Below are positions 1-7,371 of a stretch of DNA of 8,652 nt, in pieces (positions within the stretch are counted from its first letter, which is position 1; the number at the start of each line of letters is the position of its first letter). The position numbers and the translations under genes are program-made. The stretch covers positions 1 to 8,652 of the forward strand of contig JASLFQ010000017.1 in the NCBI GenBank assembly GCA_030150595.1, read 5' to 3'. This DNA is from Aquirhabdus sp. GTDB lineage: Bacteria > Pseudomonadota > Gammaproteobacteria > Pseudomonadales > Moraxellaceae. Under the pieces are notes generated by a model. That model was not told the DNA's origin. It did no database searches and worked only from the letters and a program-made list of their open reading frames with translations.

Positions 1-14
1 ATTAAAAAAGCAAT

Positions 15-48
15 AAAGTAAAAAAACGGCGCAAATTGCACCGTTTTT
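15..48 (-). terminator. Rho-independent terminator of tkt
   Basis: An 8-base perfect outer stem (AAAAACGG at 22-29 with CCGTTTTT at 41-48) encloses a further GC/AAATT/GC hairpin with one C/A mismatch. On the minus strand the stem is followed by a run of T (complement of the A-tract at 20-26). It lies about 40 bases beyond the tkt stop codon, as expected for that gene's transcript end. The A- and T-rich outer stem could also serve transcripts coming from the left. Confidence 0.8.
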
Positions 49-88
49 AGAATCTAACGTTTAGTCTAACATTTAAAAGCGTAAAAAA

Positions 89-2113
89 TTAACCAATCAA
101 CTCTTTCACAGCGCCAACTACAGCATCCGTCGTAATGCCGAAATGCTTATACAACTGCGCTGCTGGTGCAGACTCGCCGAAGGTACGCATACCGATTACA
201 CGACCATCCAAACCGACAAATTTCCACCAGTAATCCACATGCGCCGCTTCTACAGCAACACGAGCACGAATTGCGCTTGGTAATACGGACTCACGATATT
301 CAGCAGATTGCTCCATGAATAATTCACATGAAGGCATTGATACGACGCGAACGCCATCAAGCTGTGCATATGCTTCCATAGCCAAGCCAACTTCAGAACC
401 CGTCGCGATGATAATAGCTTTAAGCGCACCCTTCTCTTTCGCAAGCACATAACCACCTTTGGCAACATCCGCTAATTGATCAGCATTACGCGTTTGGAAC
501 GGCAAATTCTGACGAGAGAAAATCAGCGCGGTTGGACCATTTTGGCGTTGCAATGCCAATTTCCAAGATACTGCTGTTTCAACAGTATCCGCTGGACGCC
601 ATACATGTAAATTTGGTGTGCCACGTAAAGATGCCAACTGTTCAATCGGCTGATGCGTCGGGCCATCTTCACCGAGACCAATCGAATCATGCGTATACAC
701 ATGAATCACACGCTTTTTCATCAGTGCTGACATACGCACTGCATTGCGCGCATATTCCATAAAGATTAGGAATGTCGCAACGTAAGGAATCAAGCCACCA
801 TGCAGCGCGATACCGTTTGCCATTGCAGTCATGCCGAATTCGCGCACGCCGTAATGGACATAGTTACCCGCAGGATTATCCTGAATGCCGACACTACCTT
901 TCCAAATGGTAAAGTTTGAGCCCGCCAAATCCGCTGAACCACCGAGCAATTCTGGCAAAATTGGACCAAATGCCTCTAACGTATTCAAGCTCGCTTTACG
1001 GCTTGCAATCGTTTCTGCTTTGGTATTGCATTCAGCGATGAACGCATTAGCTTTTTCTTCAAAATTAGCTGGCAGAGCTCCACTTAAACGACGAGTTAAT
1101 TCAGTCGCAAGCTCTGGGTAACGCTGGCTGTAAACTTCAAATACAGAATCCCAATGTTGCTCTAGTGCTGAACCTTTTGCTTTGCCATCCCATGCTTCAT
1201 AAACATCTTCTGGGATCACAAACGCTTCATCTGTCCAACCCAATACTTCACGGGTCAATGCAACTTCAGCTGCACCCAGCGCCGAACCATGACAATCTTC
1301 TTTGCCTTGTTTGTTCGGTGAACCCAAACCAATAATCGTTTTACAAATTAGCAGTGATGGTTTATTCGTTTCAGCTTGCGCTTCTAAAGTCGCTTCACGA
1401 ATTGCTTTTGCATCGTGACCATCTACTTTAATGACGTGCCAGCCGTAGGCTTCAAAACGTTTTTGCGTGTCATCGCTGAACCAGCCTTCAACTTCGCCAT
1501 CAATCGAAATACCATTATCATCATAATAGGTAATCAGTTTGCCCAGACCCAGCGTACCTGCCAGCGAGCATACTTCGTGCGAGATGCCTTCCATCAAGCA
1601 ACCATCACCCACAAAACAGTAAGTGAAATGATCAACAACGTTCAAACCTTCACGGTTGAACTGCGCTGCTAAGGTTTTTTCTGCAACAGCAAAACCAACC
1701 GCATTGGCAATGCCTTGACCCAGTGGGCCAGTGGTCGTTTCTACACCAACGGTATAACCATATTCAGGATGACCTGGTGTTCTGCTATCGAGTTGGCGGA
1801 ACTGTTTGATGTCTTCAATCGTCACATCGTAACCCGTCAAATGTAGCAATGCGTATTGCAACATCGAGCCATGACCATTCGACAATACGAAACGATCACG
1901 ATTCACCCAGTTTGGATTGCTAGGGTTATGACGCAAAATCTGACGCCACAACACTTCGGCAATATCAGCCATGCCCATCGGCGCACCTGGATGTCCAGAG
2001 TTGGCTTTCTGAACCGCATCCATTGCCAACGCACGGACTGCATTAGCAAGGCGGCGTTGATTCAACGGCGGATTAAAAATCGGCTGACTTACAGAGTGGG
2101 ACGATTGAGTCAT
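89..2113 (-). CDS. tkt: Transketolase
   Basis: Thiamine-diphosphate enzyme of the cytosolic pentose phosphate pathway. It moves two-carbon ketol units between sugar phosphates (xylulose-5-P donor; ribose-5-P or erythrose-4-P acceptor). It is a complete 674-residue protein. The cofactor motif starts GDG at 169-171 and ends at the Asn of DDN (200). Active-site residues align with the E. coli enzyme: H41 in SGHPGAP, H81, H115, H275, R372, the catalytic E425 in REFGM, D483/H487 in GEDGPTHQP and R534. The order is pyrophosphate-binding, pyrimidine-binding and C-terminal domains. Compared with E. coli (about 663 residues) the N-terminus is about 15 residues longer before the conserved LANAVRAL. The ATG at 2113 has only a weak AGG about eight bases upstream, so the exact start is less sure than the identity. 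It is divergent from metK and appears to be a single-gene transcript with its own terminator. Confidence 0.97.
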   Translation of the reverse strand: MTQSSHSVSQPIFNPPLNQRRLANAVRALAMDAVQKANSGHPGAPMGMADIAEVLWRQILRHNPSNPNWVNRDRFVLSNGHGSMLQYALLHLTGYDVTIEDIKQFRQLDSRTPGHPEYGYTVGVETTTGPLGQGIANAVGFAVAEKTLAAQFNREGLNVVDHFTYCFVGDGCLMEGISHEVCSLAGTLGLGKLITYYDDNGISIDGEVEGWFSDDTQKRFEAYGWHVIKVDGHDAKAIREATLEAQAETNKPSLLICKTIIGLGSPNKQGKEDCHGSALGAAEVALTREVLGWTDEAFVIPEDVYEAWDGKAKGSALEQHWDSVFEVYSQRYPELATELTRRLSGALPANFEEKANAFIAECNTKAETIASRKASLNTLEAFGPILPELLGGSADLAGSNFTIWKGSVGIQDNPAGNYVHYGVREFGMTAMANGIALHGGLIPYVATFLIFMEYARNAVRMSALMKKRVIHVYTHDSIGLGEDGPTHQPIEQLASLRGTPNLHVWRPADTVETAVSWKLALQRQNGPTALIFSRQNLPFQTRNADQLADVAKGGYVLAKEKGALKAIIIATGSEVGLAMEAYAQLDGVRVVSMPSCELFMEQSAEYRESVLPSAIRARVAVEAAHVDYWWKFVGLDGRVIGMRTFGESAPAAQLYKHFGITTDAVVGAVKELIG

Positions 2114-2373
2114 AACAAATACCTAGTGCGAAAATGGGCACGAACAAATTCGAAGTCGTATTGTCGTTGAATTGGCAGAATGGGTAAAGCATTCTTATCA
2201 AAGAAACACATTTCGATAGTGACTAATGAGATTTCTTTAAATTGGCTTATTGAAACTTACTATCGATTTCATCAACTTTTCTCATGTGCATTTATGGTGC
2301 GAATGCTAGCCCATTGTCATAAATAACGTTATCATAGTGAAGATATTACATCTCATAAATCATCGGTTTTTTC
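2114..2373. promoter_or_regulatory. Divergent tkt-metK intergenic region
   Basis: This 260-base spacer must hold the promoters for both divergent genes. No strong sigma-70 pair is visible. For tkt the best minus-strand candidates are ATGACA (2315-2320) with CATAAA (2291-2296), spacer 18, and TTTACC with GACAAT, spacer 17, nearer the gene. Both are weak. No convincing pair was found for metK. Structured elements are an inverted repeat TCGATAGT (2213-2220) / ACTATCGA (2259-2266), a smaller AAAGAAA (2200-2206) / TTTCTTT (2232-2238) pair that interleaves with it, and a perfect 10-base palindrome ATAACGTTAT (2323-2332), 41 bases before the metK start. No SAM riboswitch fold was recognised. Confidence 0.45.
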
Positions 2374-3534
2374 ATGCGCGAATATTCTGTTTTTACTTCT
2401 GAATCGGTCAGTGAAGGCCACCCGGATAAAATGGCTGATCAAATCAGCGATGCAATTCTTGATGCGATCCTTGCCCAAGACAAATATGCACGTGTTGCAT
2501 GTGAAACGCTGGTTAAAACAGGCGTTGTTGTCTTGGCTGGTGAAGTCACCACTACGGCAAATATCGATTATGAAAAAATCGCACGCGACACCGTAAACAG
2601 TATCGGTTATAACCACTCTGACCTCGGATTCGATGGTTCGACATGCGCAGTCTTGAATATTCTTGGCAAACAGTCACCAGATATTGCTCAAGGTGTCGAT
2701 CGTCAAAAACCTGAAGATCAAGGTGCAGGCGACCAAGGTCTAATGTTTGGCTATGCATCAAATGAAACAGCAGAATTGATGCCTGCACCAATTTGCTATG
2801 CGCATCGCTTAGTGCAAAAACAAGCAGAACTACGCAAAAGCGGTATCCTGCCTTGGTTACGCCCTGACGCAAAAAGCCAAGTTACATTCCATTATGAAAA
2901 CGGTATTCCAAAATACGTTGATGCCATCGTATTGTCGACACAGCATGACCCATCTATTTCTCAAGAATCACTCAAAGAAGCAGTGATGGAAGAAATGGTG
3001 AAGAAGATTTTCCCTGCCGAAATGCTCCACGCAAAAACTCAATACCACATCAATCCAACAGGATTGTTTATTATCGGCGGTCCAGTCGGTGACTGTGGTT
3101 TAACCGGTCGTAAAATTATTGTTGATACTTACGGTGGTATGTCACGTCATGGCGGCGGTGCATTCTCTGGTAAAGACCCATCAAAAGTGGATCGTTCAGC
3201 AGCTTATGCAGGTCGTTATGTCGCCAAGAATATCGTTGCAGCAGGTCTTGCGGATAAATGCGAGATTCAAGTCAGCTATGCGATTGGTGTTGCTGAACCA
3301 ACTTCGATTTCGATCAACACGTTCGGCACGGGTAAAGTGAGCGATGAAACCATCATTGCTTTAGTTCGCGAACATTTCGATCTACGTCCATATGGCATCA
3401 GCCGTATGCTTGATTTGTTGCATCCAATCTATCAAGAAACTGCGAGCTACGGTCACTTCGGCCGTCCAGCAGATGGCTTGCACTTTAGCTGGGAACGTAC
3501 AGATAAAGCCGCAGGCTTAAAAGCCGCTGTTTGA
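2374..3534 (+). CDS. metK: S-adenosylmethionine synthetase (methionine adenosyltransferase)
   Basis: Makes S-adenosylmethionine from methionine and ATP, releasing phosphate and pyrophosphate; a cytosolic enzyme that supplies methyl groups and the polyamine precursor. The protein is 386 residues (E. coli 384), so full length. Signatures are GHPDK (15-19, ATP/Mg site), GE at 56-57, the hexapeptide GAGDQG (117-122) and the glycine-rich [15 protein letters not shown] (260-274, with K267). The metal- and phosphate-binding segment [13 protein letters not shown] lies at 235-247. The start is fixed by homology: [19 protein letters not shown] is the usual N-terminus. Upstream there is no Shine-Dalgarno sequence, only a T-rich stretch directly before ATG, so initiation may rely on an unstructured or very short leader. 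It is divergent from tkt and closed by a terminator 17 bases after the stop. Confidence 0.98.
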   Translation: MREYSVFTSESVSEGHPDKMADQISDAILDAILAQDKYARVACETLVKTGVVVLAGEVTTTANIDYEKIARDTVNSIGYNHSDLGFDGSTCAVLNILGKQSPDIAQGVDRQKPEDQGAGDQGLMFGYASNETAELMPAPICYAHRLVQKQAELRKSGILPWLRPDAKSQVTFHYENGIPKYVDAIVLSTQHDPSISQESLKEAVMEEMVKKIFPAEMLHAKTQYHINPTGLFIIGGPVGDCGLTGRKIIVDTYGGMSRHGGGAFSGKDPSKVDRSAAYAGRYVAKNIVAAGLADKCEIQVSYAIGVAEPTSISINTFGTGKVSDETIIALVREHFDLRPYGISRMLDLLHPIYQETASYGHFGRPADGLHFSWERTDKAAGLKAAV

Positions 3535-3550
3535 AATACTGAAAAGAAAG

Positions 3551-3576
3551 ATGCCCCATAATTGGGGTATTTTTTT
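3551..3576 (+). terminator. Rho-independent terminator of metK
   Basis: An eight-pair stem, ATGCCCCA (3551-3558) with TGGGGTAT (3563-3570), including one G-U pair, has loop TAAT and is followed directly by seven T (3570-3576). It is a textbook intrinsic terminator 17 bases after metK, and it separates metK from the toxin-antitoxin operon, which therefore needs its own promoter. Confidence 0.9.
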
Positions 3577-3602
3577 ACTTGAACTAAGCAAACCATTGCA
3601 AA

Positions 3603-3631
3603 TTGACATAACGTACCTAATGTCGTACGCT
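3603..3631 (+). promoter_or_regulatory. Promoter and probable autoregulatory operator of the yefM-yoeB operon
   Basis: A perfect -35 TTGACA (3603-3608) is followed after 17 bases by a poor -10, TACGCT (3626-3631). Between and over them lie two GTAC cores, in CGTACC (3612-3617) and CGTACG (3624-3629), whose starts (3613 and 3625) are 12 bases apart. The E. coli YefM-YoeB operator is known for paired palindromes with a TGTACA core, and I recall a similar 12-base centre spacing. The position over the promoter fits repression by the antitoxin or the antitoxin-toxin complex. The promoter call rests on the -35 and the context; the operator call is inference by analogy. Confidence 0.6.
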
Positions 3632-3651
3632 TACTCTTTAAGGAGTCAATC

Positions 3652-3894
3652 ATGCATACACTGACAGCAAGTGAAGCTCGCGCCAATCTTTATCGGTTAA
3701 TGGATCAGACAGCTGAATCGCATCAACCGATTACGATTGCAGGCAAACGAAACAATGCCGTTCTTGTTTCTGCTGAAGATTGGTCAGCTATTCAAGAAAC
3801 ATTGTATTTATTATCAATTCCCAACATGCGCGAATCGATCAAAGAAGGGATGAACGAATCGATTGAAGGCTGTGTAACAGAGCTTAATTGGTGA
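3652..3894 (+). CDS. yefM: Type II antitoxin, Phd/YefM family
   Basis: An 80-residue antitoxin expected to bind and neutralise the toxin encoded next to it and to repress its own operon. The N-terminal DNA-binding and dimerisation part has family hallmarks: SEARANL (7-13), the NAVLVSAEDW strand-helix (35-44) and the ETLYLLSIPN helix (49-58). The remaining 20 or so C-terminal residues (charged, with repeated Glu) would wrap the toxin. The ATG start is backed by a strong AAGGAG (3640-3645) six bases upstream. Its stop TGA overlaps the toxin start, the usual translational coupling that keeps antitoxin in excess. It stands behind the metK terminator with its own promoter, so it looks like an inserted module rather than part of the metK unit. 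Family assignment is firm; the symbol follows the E. coli pair. Confidence 0.92.
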   Translation: MHTLTASEARANLYRLMDQTAESHQPITIAGKRNNAVLVSAEDWSAIQETLYLLSIPNMRESIKEGMNESIEGCVTELNW

Positions 3895-4154
3895 GTTTTC
3901 AAATTATCTATACTAAGCACGCACAGAAAGATGCGCAAAAAATAGCAGCCAGTGGCTTAAAAAATAAAGTACAAGAACTCTTAATCATTATTAGTGAAAG
4001 TCCTTTTCAGAATCCCCCACCTTATGAAAAATTAGTTGGTGATTTATCGGGTGCATATTCAAGACGAATCAACATCCAGCACCGACTGGTCTACGAAGTT
4101 TTGACAGATGCAAAAACCATCAAAGTCCTTCGCATGTGGTCACATTACGAGTAA
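3891..4154 (+). CDS. yoeB: Type II toxin, Txe/YoeB family ribosome-dependent mRNA endoribonuclease
   Basis: A small RelE-fold toxin of 87 residues (E. coli YoeB 84). YoeB-type toxins bind the ribosome A site and cut mRNA when freed from antitoxin. Counting from the chosen GTG start, visible counterparts of the YoeB catalytic set are E46 (in YEKL), R65 within HRLVY and the C-terminal H85-Y86. The SGAYSRRI segment (53-60) matches SGFWSRRI of E. coli YoeB. The toxin therefore looks intact. Two starts are possible. GTG at 3891 overlaps the antitoxin stop as GTGA and sits eight bases after AGAG (3879-3882), so I prefer it. TTG at 3888 would add one residue. Neither is ATG, which fits the low toxin output expected in such operons. 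It is convergent with secA. Confidence 0.92.
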   Translation: MSFQIIYTKHAQKDAQKIAASGLKNKVQELLIIISESPFQNPPPYEKLVGDLSGAYSRRINIQHRLVYEVLTDAKTIKVLRMWSHYE

Positions 4155-4170
4155 ATTATCAAAAAACCAA

Positions 4171-4264
4171 GTTCACTGAGCCTGTCGAAGTGGACATCTC
4201 AACCTTCATTAGTCTTTGCATATACCACACACTTCGACAAGCTCAGTGAGCTATTTTAGTGAAC
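4171..4264. repeat. Long inverted repeat between convergent yoeB and secA
   Basis: The arms TCACTGAGCCTGTCGAAGTG (4173-4192) and its near-complement at 4230-4249 match at 19 of 20 positions (one C/A mismatch, 4182 against 4240) around a 37-base loop. A second, overlapping pairing exists: GTTCACT (4171-4177) with AGTGAAC (4258-4264), perfect over seven bases. There is no T-tract after the right arm, so it is not a normal intrinsic terminator. The arm core (CTTCGACAAGCTCAG-like) resembles a palindromic repeat I recall as dispersed between genes in many bacterial genomes, so it is probably a REP-like or miniature element. Copy number elsewhere cannot be judged here. Confidence 0.75.
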
Positions 4265-4294
4265 ATCCAAAGACTTCAAGCAAATAAAACCCAT

Positions 4295-4324
4295 AAAAAA
4301 CGAACCCTAAAGTTCGTTTTTTTT
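4295..4324. terminator. Bidirectional intrinsic terminator between yoeB and secA
   Basis: The stem AAAAAACGAAC (4295-4305) pairs perfectly with GTTCGTTTTTT (4312-4322) around loop CCTAAA. The T-run at 4317-4324 serves the plus-strand toxin operon, and the A-run at 4295-4300 gives a T-tract on the minus strand for secA, whose stop codon is about 15 bases away. The GC part is short (CGAAC/GTTCG), but position and symmetry are typical for convergent genes. Confidence 0.85.
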
Positions 4325-4339
4325 ACATCATAAGTGCGT

Positions 4340-7093
4340 TTAAGCAAGCGCACCATGACAATGCTTATATTTCTTGCCAGAGCCACATGGACATGCCTCA
4401 TTACGACCAATATTCATGCCGACATAAGGATTGAACTCGGTTGACGAGCCACTCAGGCGAGTATCCGATTGGTTAACCGCATGAAGCTCAGGATCTTGCG
4501 ACACTTCACCAGTCAAACCATCGACTTCTGAATGCTGGAACTGCAAACGCATTGCTTCAGCATCACGTTGTTGCTGCGCTTCCATTTCTGCCAACTCTTC
4601 CGCGGTTGGCACATGCATACGTGATAGATCTTGGATCACTTCAGATTTAATTGCAGCAAGCATATTTTGGAACAAAGTAAATGCTTCGCGCTTATATTCT
4701 TGCTCAGGATTCTTTTGCGCATAGCCACGTAAATGAATGCCTTGGCGCAAATAATCCATCGCCGCCAAATGCTCTTTCCAATGACGATCAAGTGATTGCA
4801 ACATGAAATGACGTTCAAGCATATTTGCTGATTCATCACCCATTTGAATACGACGCGATTCATAATGTGCAAGTGACGCATCGACCACTTTTTTACGGAG
4901 ACCCACTTCATCTAAACGACGATCTGTTGCTAGCCATTGCTGTACTGGCACAGTTAAACCGAACTCAACAGACAATGCGTTTTCTAAGCCCACAACATTC
5001 CATTGGTCTTCAATACTTTGTGGTGGAATGAAGTTGTCGATCAAACCATTAATCACATCATCATGCATATTTAAAATGCCATCATGAATCGTCGGTTCAT
5101 ACAGCACATCATCACGTTGACCGTAAATAATTTTACGTTGCTCATTCGCAACATCGTCATATTTTAAAAGATTTTTACGAATATCAAAGTTACGCGCTTC
5201 AACTTTACGCTGTGCATTTTCGATCGATCGACTAACCATCTTATGTTCAATCGCTTCATCATCTTTCAGCCCCATCGCACGCATCATGTTTGTGACACGC
5301 TCACCCGCGAAGATACGCATCAGATCATCTTCAAGTGATAGATAGAAACGTGATACGCCTGGATCGCCTTGACGACCTGAACGGCCACGTAGCTGATTAT
5401 CAATACGACGTGATTCATGACGCTCAGAACCGATGATATGCAAACCACCTGCATCAATCACTTGTTTATGCTTCACATCCCACTCAGCACGCAAACGTGC
5501 GACATCTGCTTCAGTTGGGTTTTCAATGGCTTCTAATTCAACCTTCCAGTTACCGCCGAGCAAAATATCCGTACCACGACCGGCCATGTTCGTTGCAATG
5601 GTAATCGCTGATGGGCTACCCGCTTGAGCAATGATATACGCTTCGCGTTCATGCTGCTTCGCGTTCAAAACCTCGTGGTAAATCCCACTTTCGGTCAACA
5701 TCTTCGACAAAAATTCACTAGCTTCAATCGTCGCAGTCCCTACAAGCACTGGTGCACCAGTCGCTTGGATGCGCTTGATCTCTTCAATAATCGCCATATA
5801 TTTCCCAACTTTAGTCAGGAAAATCAGGTCATTATTATCAATACGAATCATCGGTTGGTGCGTTGGAATAACGACAACATCCAGCGCATAAATTTGTGCA
5901 AACTCGGCTGCTTCGGTATCCGCAGTACCGGTCATGCCACCTAGTTTGTGATACAGACGGAAATAGTTCTGGAAGGTTGTGGTTGCAAGGGTTTGGTTTT
6001 CATTTTGAATATCCAAACCTTCTTTTGCTTCAGTAGCCTGATGCAAACCTTCAGACCAGCGACGACCAGGCATGGTACGACCTGTGTGTTCATCAACGAT
6101 CACAACCTCGCCTTCACTCACAATGTAATGGACATCACGTTGAAACAAATGATGCGCACGTAATGCTGCATTCACATGATGGACCAAATTCAGCTTACTT
6201 GGAGAGTACAGGCTATCACCTTCTTCAAGTAATCCCATATCCGTTAAACGCTGCTCAACAAACTCATAACCTGCTTCGGTCATGTCAATGCTGCGTTGTT
6301 TCTCATCAATCCAGAAATGACCACCATCAGCCACTTTTTCTTCTTTCTGACGAATGAGTTCTGGCGCAAGCTTGTCAATCATGGCATAAAGTTTTGAAGA
6401 GTCATCGCTTTGACCAGAAATGATCAATGGCGTACGCGCTTCATCAATCAGAATCGAATCGACTTCATCGATAATTGCATAGTTCAAACCACGCTGTTTC
6501 TTCTCTTCTGGCGTAAACACCATGTTATCGCGTAGATAATCGAAACCAAACTCGTTGTAGGTACAGTAAGAAATGTCGGCACGATACGCATCATGTTTTT
6601 CATCTGGCGCTTGCATAGAGCGAATCACGACAACGGTTAAACCTAAGAACTCAAACAAAGGACGGTTCAATTCCGCGTCACGCGCCGCCAAGTAATCATT
6701 CACAGTAATGACATGCACACCTGAATCGCTCAATGCGTTCAAATAACACGCCAAAGTTGCCATCAAGGTCTTACCTTCACCCGTACGCATTTCAGCAATG
6801 CGACCTTCATGCAAGGTAATCCCGCCGATCAGCTGCACATCATAATGGCGCATACCAAGCGCACGCTTACTGGCTTCACGACAAACGGCAAAGGCTTCTG
6901 GCAATAAACTGTCTAAAGTTGCGCCATCTCGGTAGCGCTGCTTAAACTCAGTCGTCTTCGCAGCAATTTCTGCATCACTGAGTGCCGAAATCGTCGGCTC
7001 AAAAGCATTAATGGCATCGACGCTTTTACGCATCCGTTTAAGTTCACGTTCATTTTTGGTGCCAAAAACGCCACCGACCAGACTAGCTAACAT
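4340..7093 (-). CDS. secA: Preprotein translocase ATPase subunit SecA
   Basis: Motor ATPase that drives unfolded secretory proteins through SecYEG in the inner membrane, in many cases after handover from SecB. It is full length at 917 residues (E. coli 901). Features in order: Walker A MRTGEGKT (102-109), DEVDS Walker B (209-213), preprotein-binding domain (about 220-370), MTGTAD (387-392), [10 protein letters not shown] (501-510), arginine-finger region GRSGRQGD (570-577), helical scaffold/wing domain (about 610-830), acidic/Gln-rich linker (832-845) and a C-terminal zinc motif CxCx8CH (C901, C903, C912, H913) that binds SecB and lipid. The conserved stretch usually reading [15 protein letters not shown] is [15 protein letters not shown] here (C177, Y179). 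The ATG start matches the family N-terminus, but its ribosome binding site is weak. It is monocistronic by layout; no secM-like gene precedes it. Confidence 0.98.
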   Translation of the reverse strand: MLASLVGGVFGTKNERELKRMRKSVDAINAFEPTISALSDAEIAAKTTEFKQRYRDGATLDSLLPEAFAVCREASKRALGMRHYDVQLIGGITLHEGRIAEMRTGEGKTLMATLACYLNALSDSGVHVITVNDYLAARDAELNRPLFEFLGLTVVVIRSMQAPDEKHDAYRADISYCTYNEFGFDYLRDNMVFTPEEKKQRGLNYAIIDEVDSILIDEARTPLIISGQSDDSSKLYAMIDKLAPELIRQKEEKVADGGHFWIDEKQRSIDMTEAGYEFVEQRLTDMGLLEEGDSLYSPSKLNLVHHVNAALRAHHLFQRDVHYIVSEGEVVIVDEHTGRTMPGRRWSEGLHQATEAKEGLDIQNENQTLATTTFQNYFRLYHKLGGMTGTADTEAAEFAQIYALDVVVIPTHQPMIRIDNNDLIFLTKVGKYMAIIEEIKRIQATGAPVLVGTATIEASEFLSKMLTESGIYHEVLNAKQHEREAYIIAQAGSPSAITIATNMAGRGTDILLGGNWKVELEAIENPTEADVARLRAEWDVKHKQVIDAGGLHIIGSERHESRRIDNQLRGRSGRQGDPGVSRFYLSLEDDLMRIFAGERVTNMMRAMGLKDDEAIEHKMVSRSIENAQRKVEARNFDIRKNLLKYDDVANEQRKIIYGQRDDVLYEPTIHDGILNMHDDVINGLIDNFIPPQSIEDQWNVVGLENALSVEFGLTVPVQQWLATDRRLDEVGLRKKVVDASLAHYESRRIQMGDESANMLERHFMLQSLDRHWKEHLAAMDYLRQGIHLRGYAQKNPEQEYKREAFTLFQNMLAAIKSEVIQDLSRMHVPTAEELAEMEAQQQRDAEAMRLQFQHSEVDGLTGEVSQDPELHAVNQSDTRLSGSSTEFNPYVGMNIGRNEACPCGSGKKYKHCHGALA

Positions 7094-7224
7094 TGACTAT
7101 CGACTCTAAATAAATGACTTTAAATAAAAAATGTTTAAAACTGTTGTGTAACCATCGTTGCACTTTTGACTTGAATCAACCAGCTATCAAACGCTATCAC
7201 CCAGACACTGCCGCAAACCGCGAC
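7094..7224 (-). promoter_or_regulatory. secA 5' leader
   Basis: If the -10 box at 7225-7230 is used, secA has an untranslated leader of about 120 bases. It contains two direct copies of TGATAGC (complement of 7183-7189 and 7193-7199) exactly ten bases apart. It also holds a six-codon ATG-to-TAA reading frame (7135-7155, minus strand, peptide MVTQQF) without a good ribosome binding site, and a very A/T-rich last 45 bases before the start. No SecM-like arrest peptide or known riboswitch is recognisable. Confidence 0.4.
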
Positions 7225-7253
7225 ATTATAAAATATCCTTCAACCAAACCAGA
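7225..7253 (-). promoter_or_regulatory. Candidate secA promoter
   Basis: A perfect minus-strand -10, TATAAT (complement of 7225-7230), lies in the only sizeable gap upstream of secA. At the 16-17 base spacing the -35 region (7247-7253) reads CTGGT and is far from consensus, so promoter strength may depend on an activator or on sequence around the -10. Confidence 0.55.
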
Positions 7254-7305
7254 GAGTTTCAGTCTGTATGTATTATGGTGACTGAACGCCGAAGTGCAAG
7301 GGAAA

Positions 7306-7363
7306 ACATGCGCATAGAGTAGATTTTATCTCACAAAAACCTACTCATATACGCGACATGCTT
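7306..7363. repeat. Imperfect inverted repeat downstream of the GST-like gene
   Basis: GAGTAG (7317-7322) pairs perfectly with CTACTC (7341-7346) across an 18-base loop. The flanks extend the symmetry imperfectly: ACATGCGCATA on the left against ATATACGCGACATG on the right, with CATG, CGC/GCG and AT matches separated by bulges. A smaller separate inverted repeat, TTCAGTC (7258-7264) / GACTGAA (7280-7286), lies just before it. They could be a transcript-end structure, an eroded mobile remnant or chance. Confidence 0.3.
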
Positions 7364-7371
7364 TAGGTTTT
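7335..7371 (-). terminator. Possible terminator of the GST-like gene
   Basis: On the minus strand the stem AAAACCTA / TAGGTTTT (7364-7371 with 7336-7343) ends in a run of five T (7335-7339). It begins within the stop codon of the gene, the loop is long (20 bases) and the stem is A/T-rich, so efficiency is doubtful. Its right arm overlaps the alternative CTACTC pairing described for 7306-7363. Confidence 0.4.

Noticed and set aside
2114..2373. SAM-sensing riboswitch upstream of metK
   Set aside because: No recognisable SAM or SAH riboswitch core or terminator/anti-terminator pair; the only perfect symmetry near metK is a 10-base palindrome, which looks like DNA symmetry.
3888..3890. TTG as the toxin start
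   Set aside because: Possible, but the adjacent GTG gives the usual four-base GTGA overlap with the antitoxin stop and better spacing from AGAG; the difference is one residue.
4171..4249. CRISPR or insertion-sequence end
   Set aside because: Only one pair of arms with a single 37-base loop, no repeated spacers, and no transposase reading frame or target duplication nearby.
4636..4911. Open frames overlapping secA, tkt and metK on either strand as extra genes
   Set aside because: They lie inside long conserved genes, encode low-complexity or Cys/His-rich sequence with no family resemblance, and lack ribosome sites.
7135..7155. Six-codon reading frame MVTQQF in the secA leader as a SecM-like regulator
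   Set aside because: It is too short to carry an export signal or an arrest motif and has no good ribosome site; such frames arise easily by chance.
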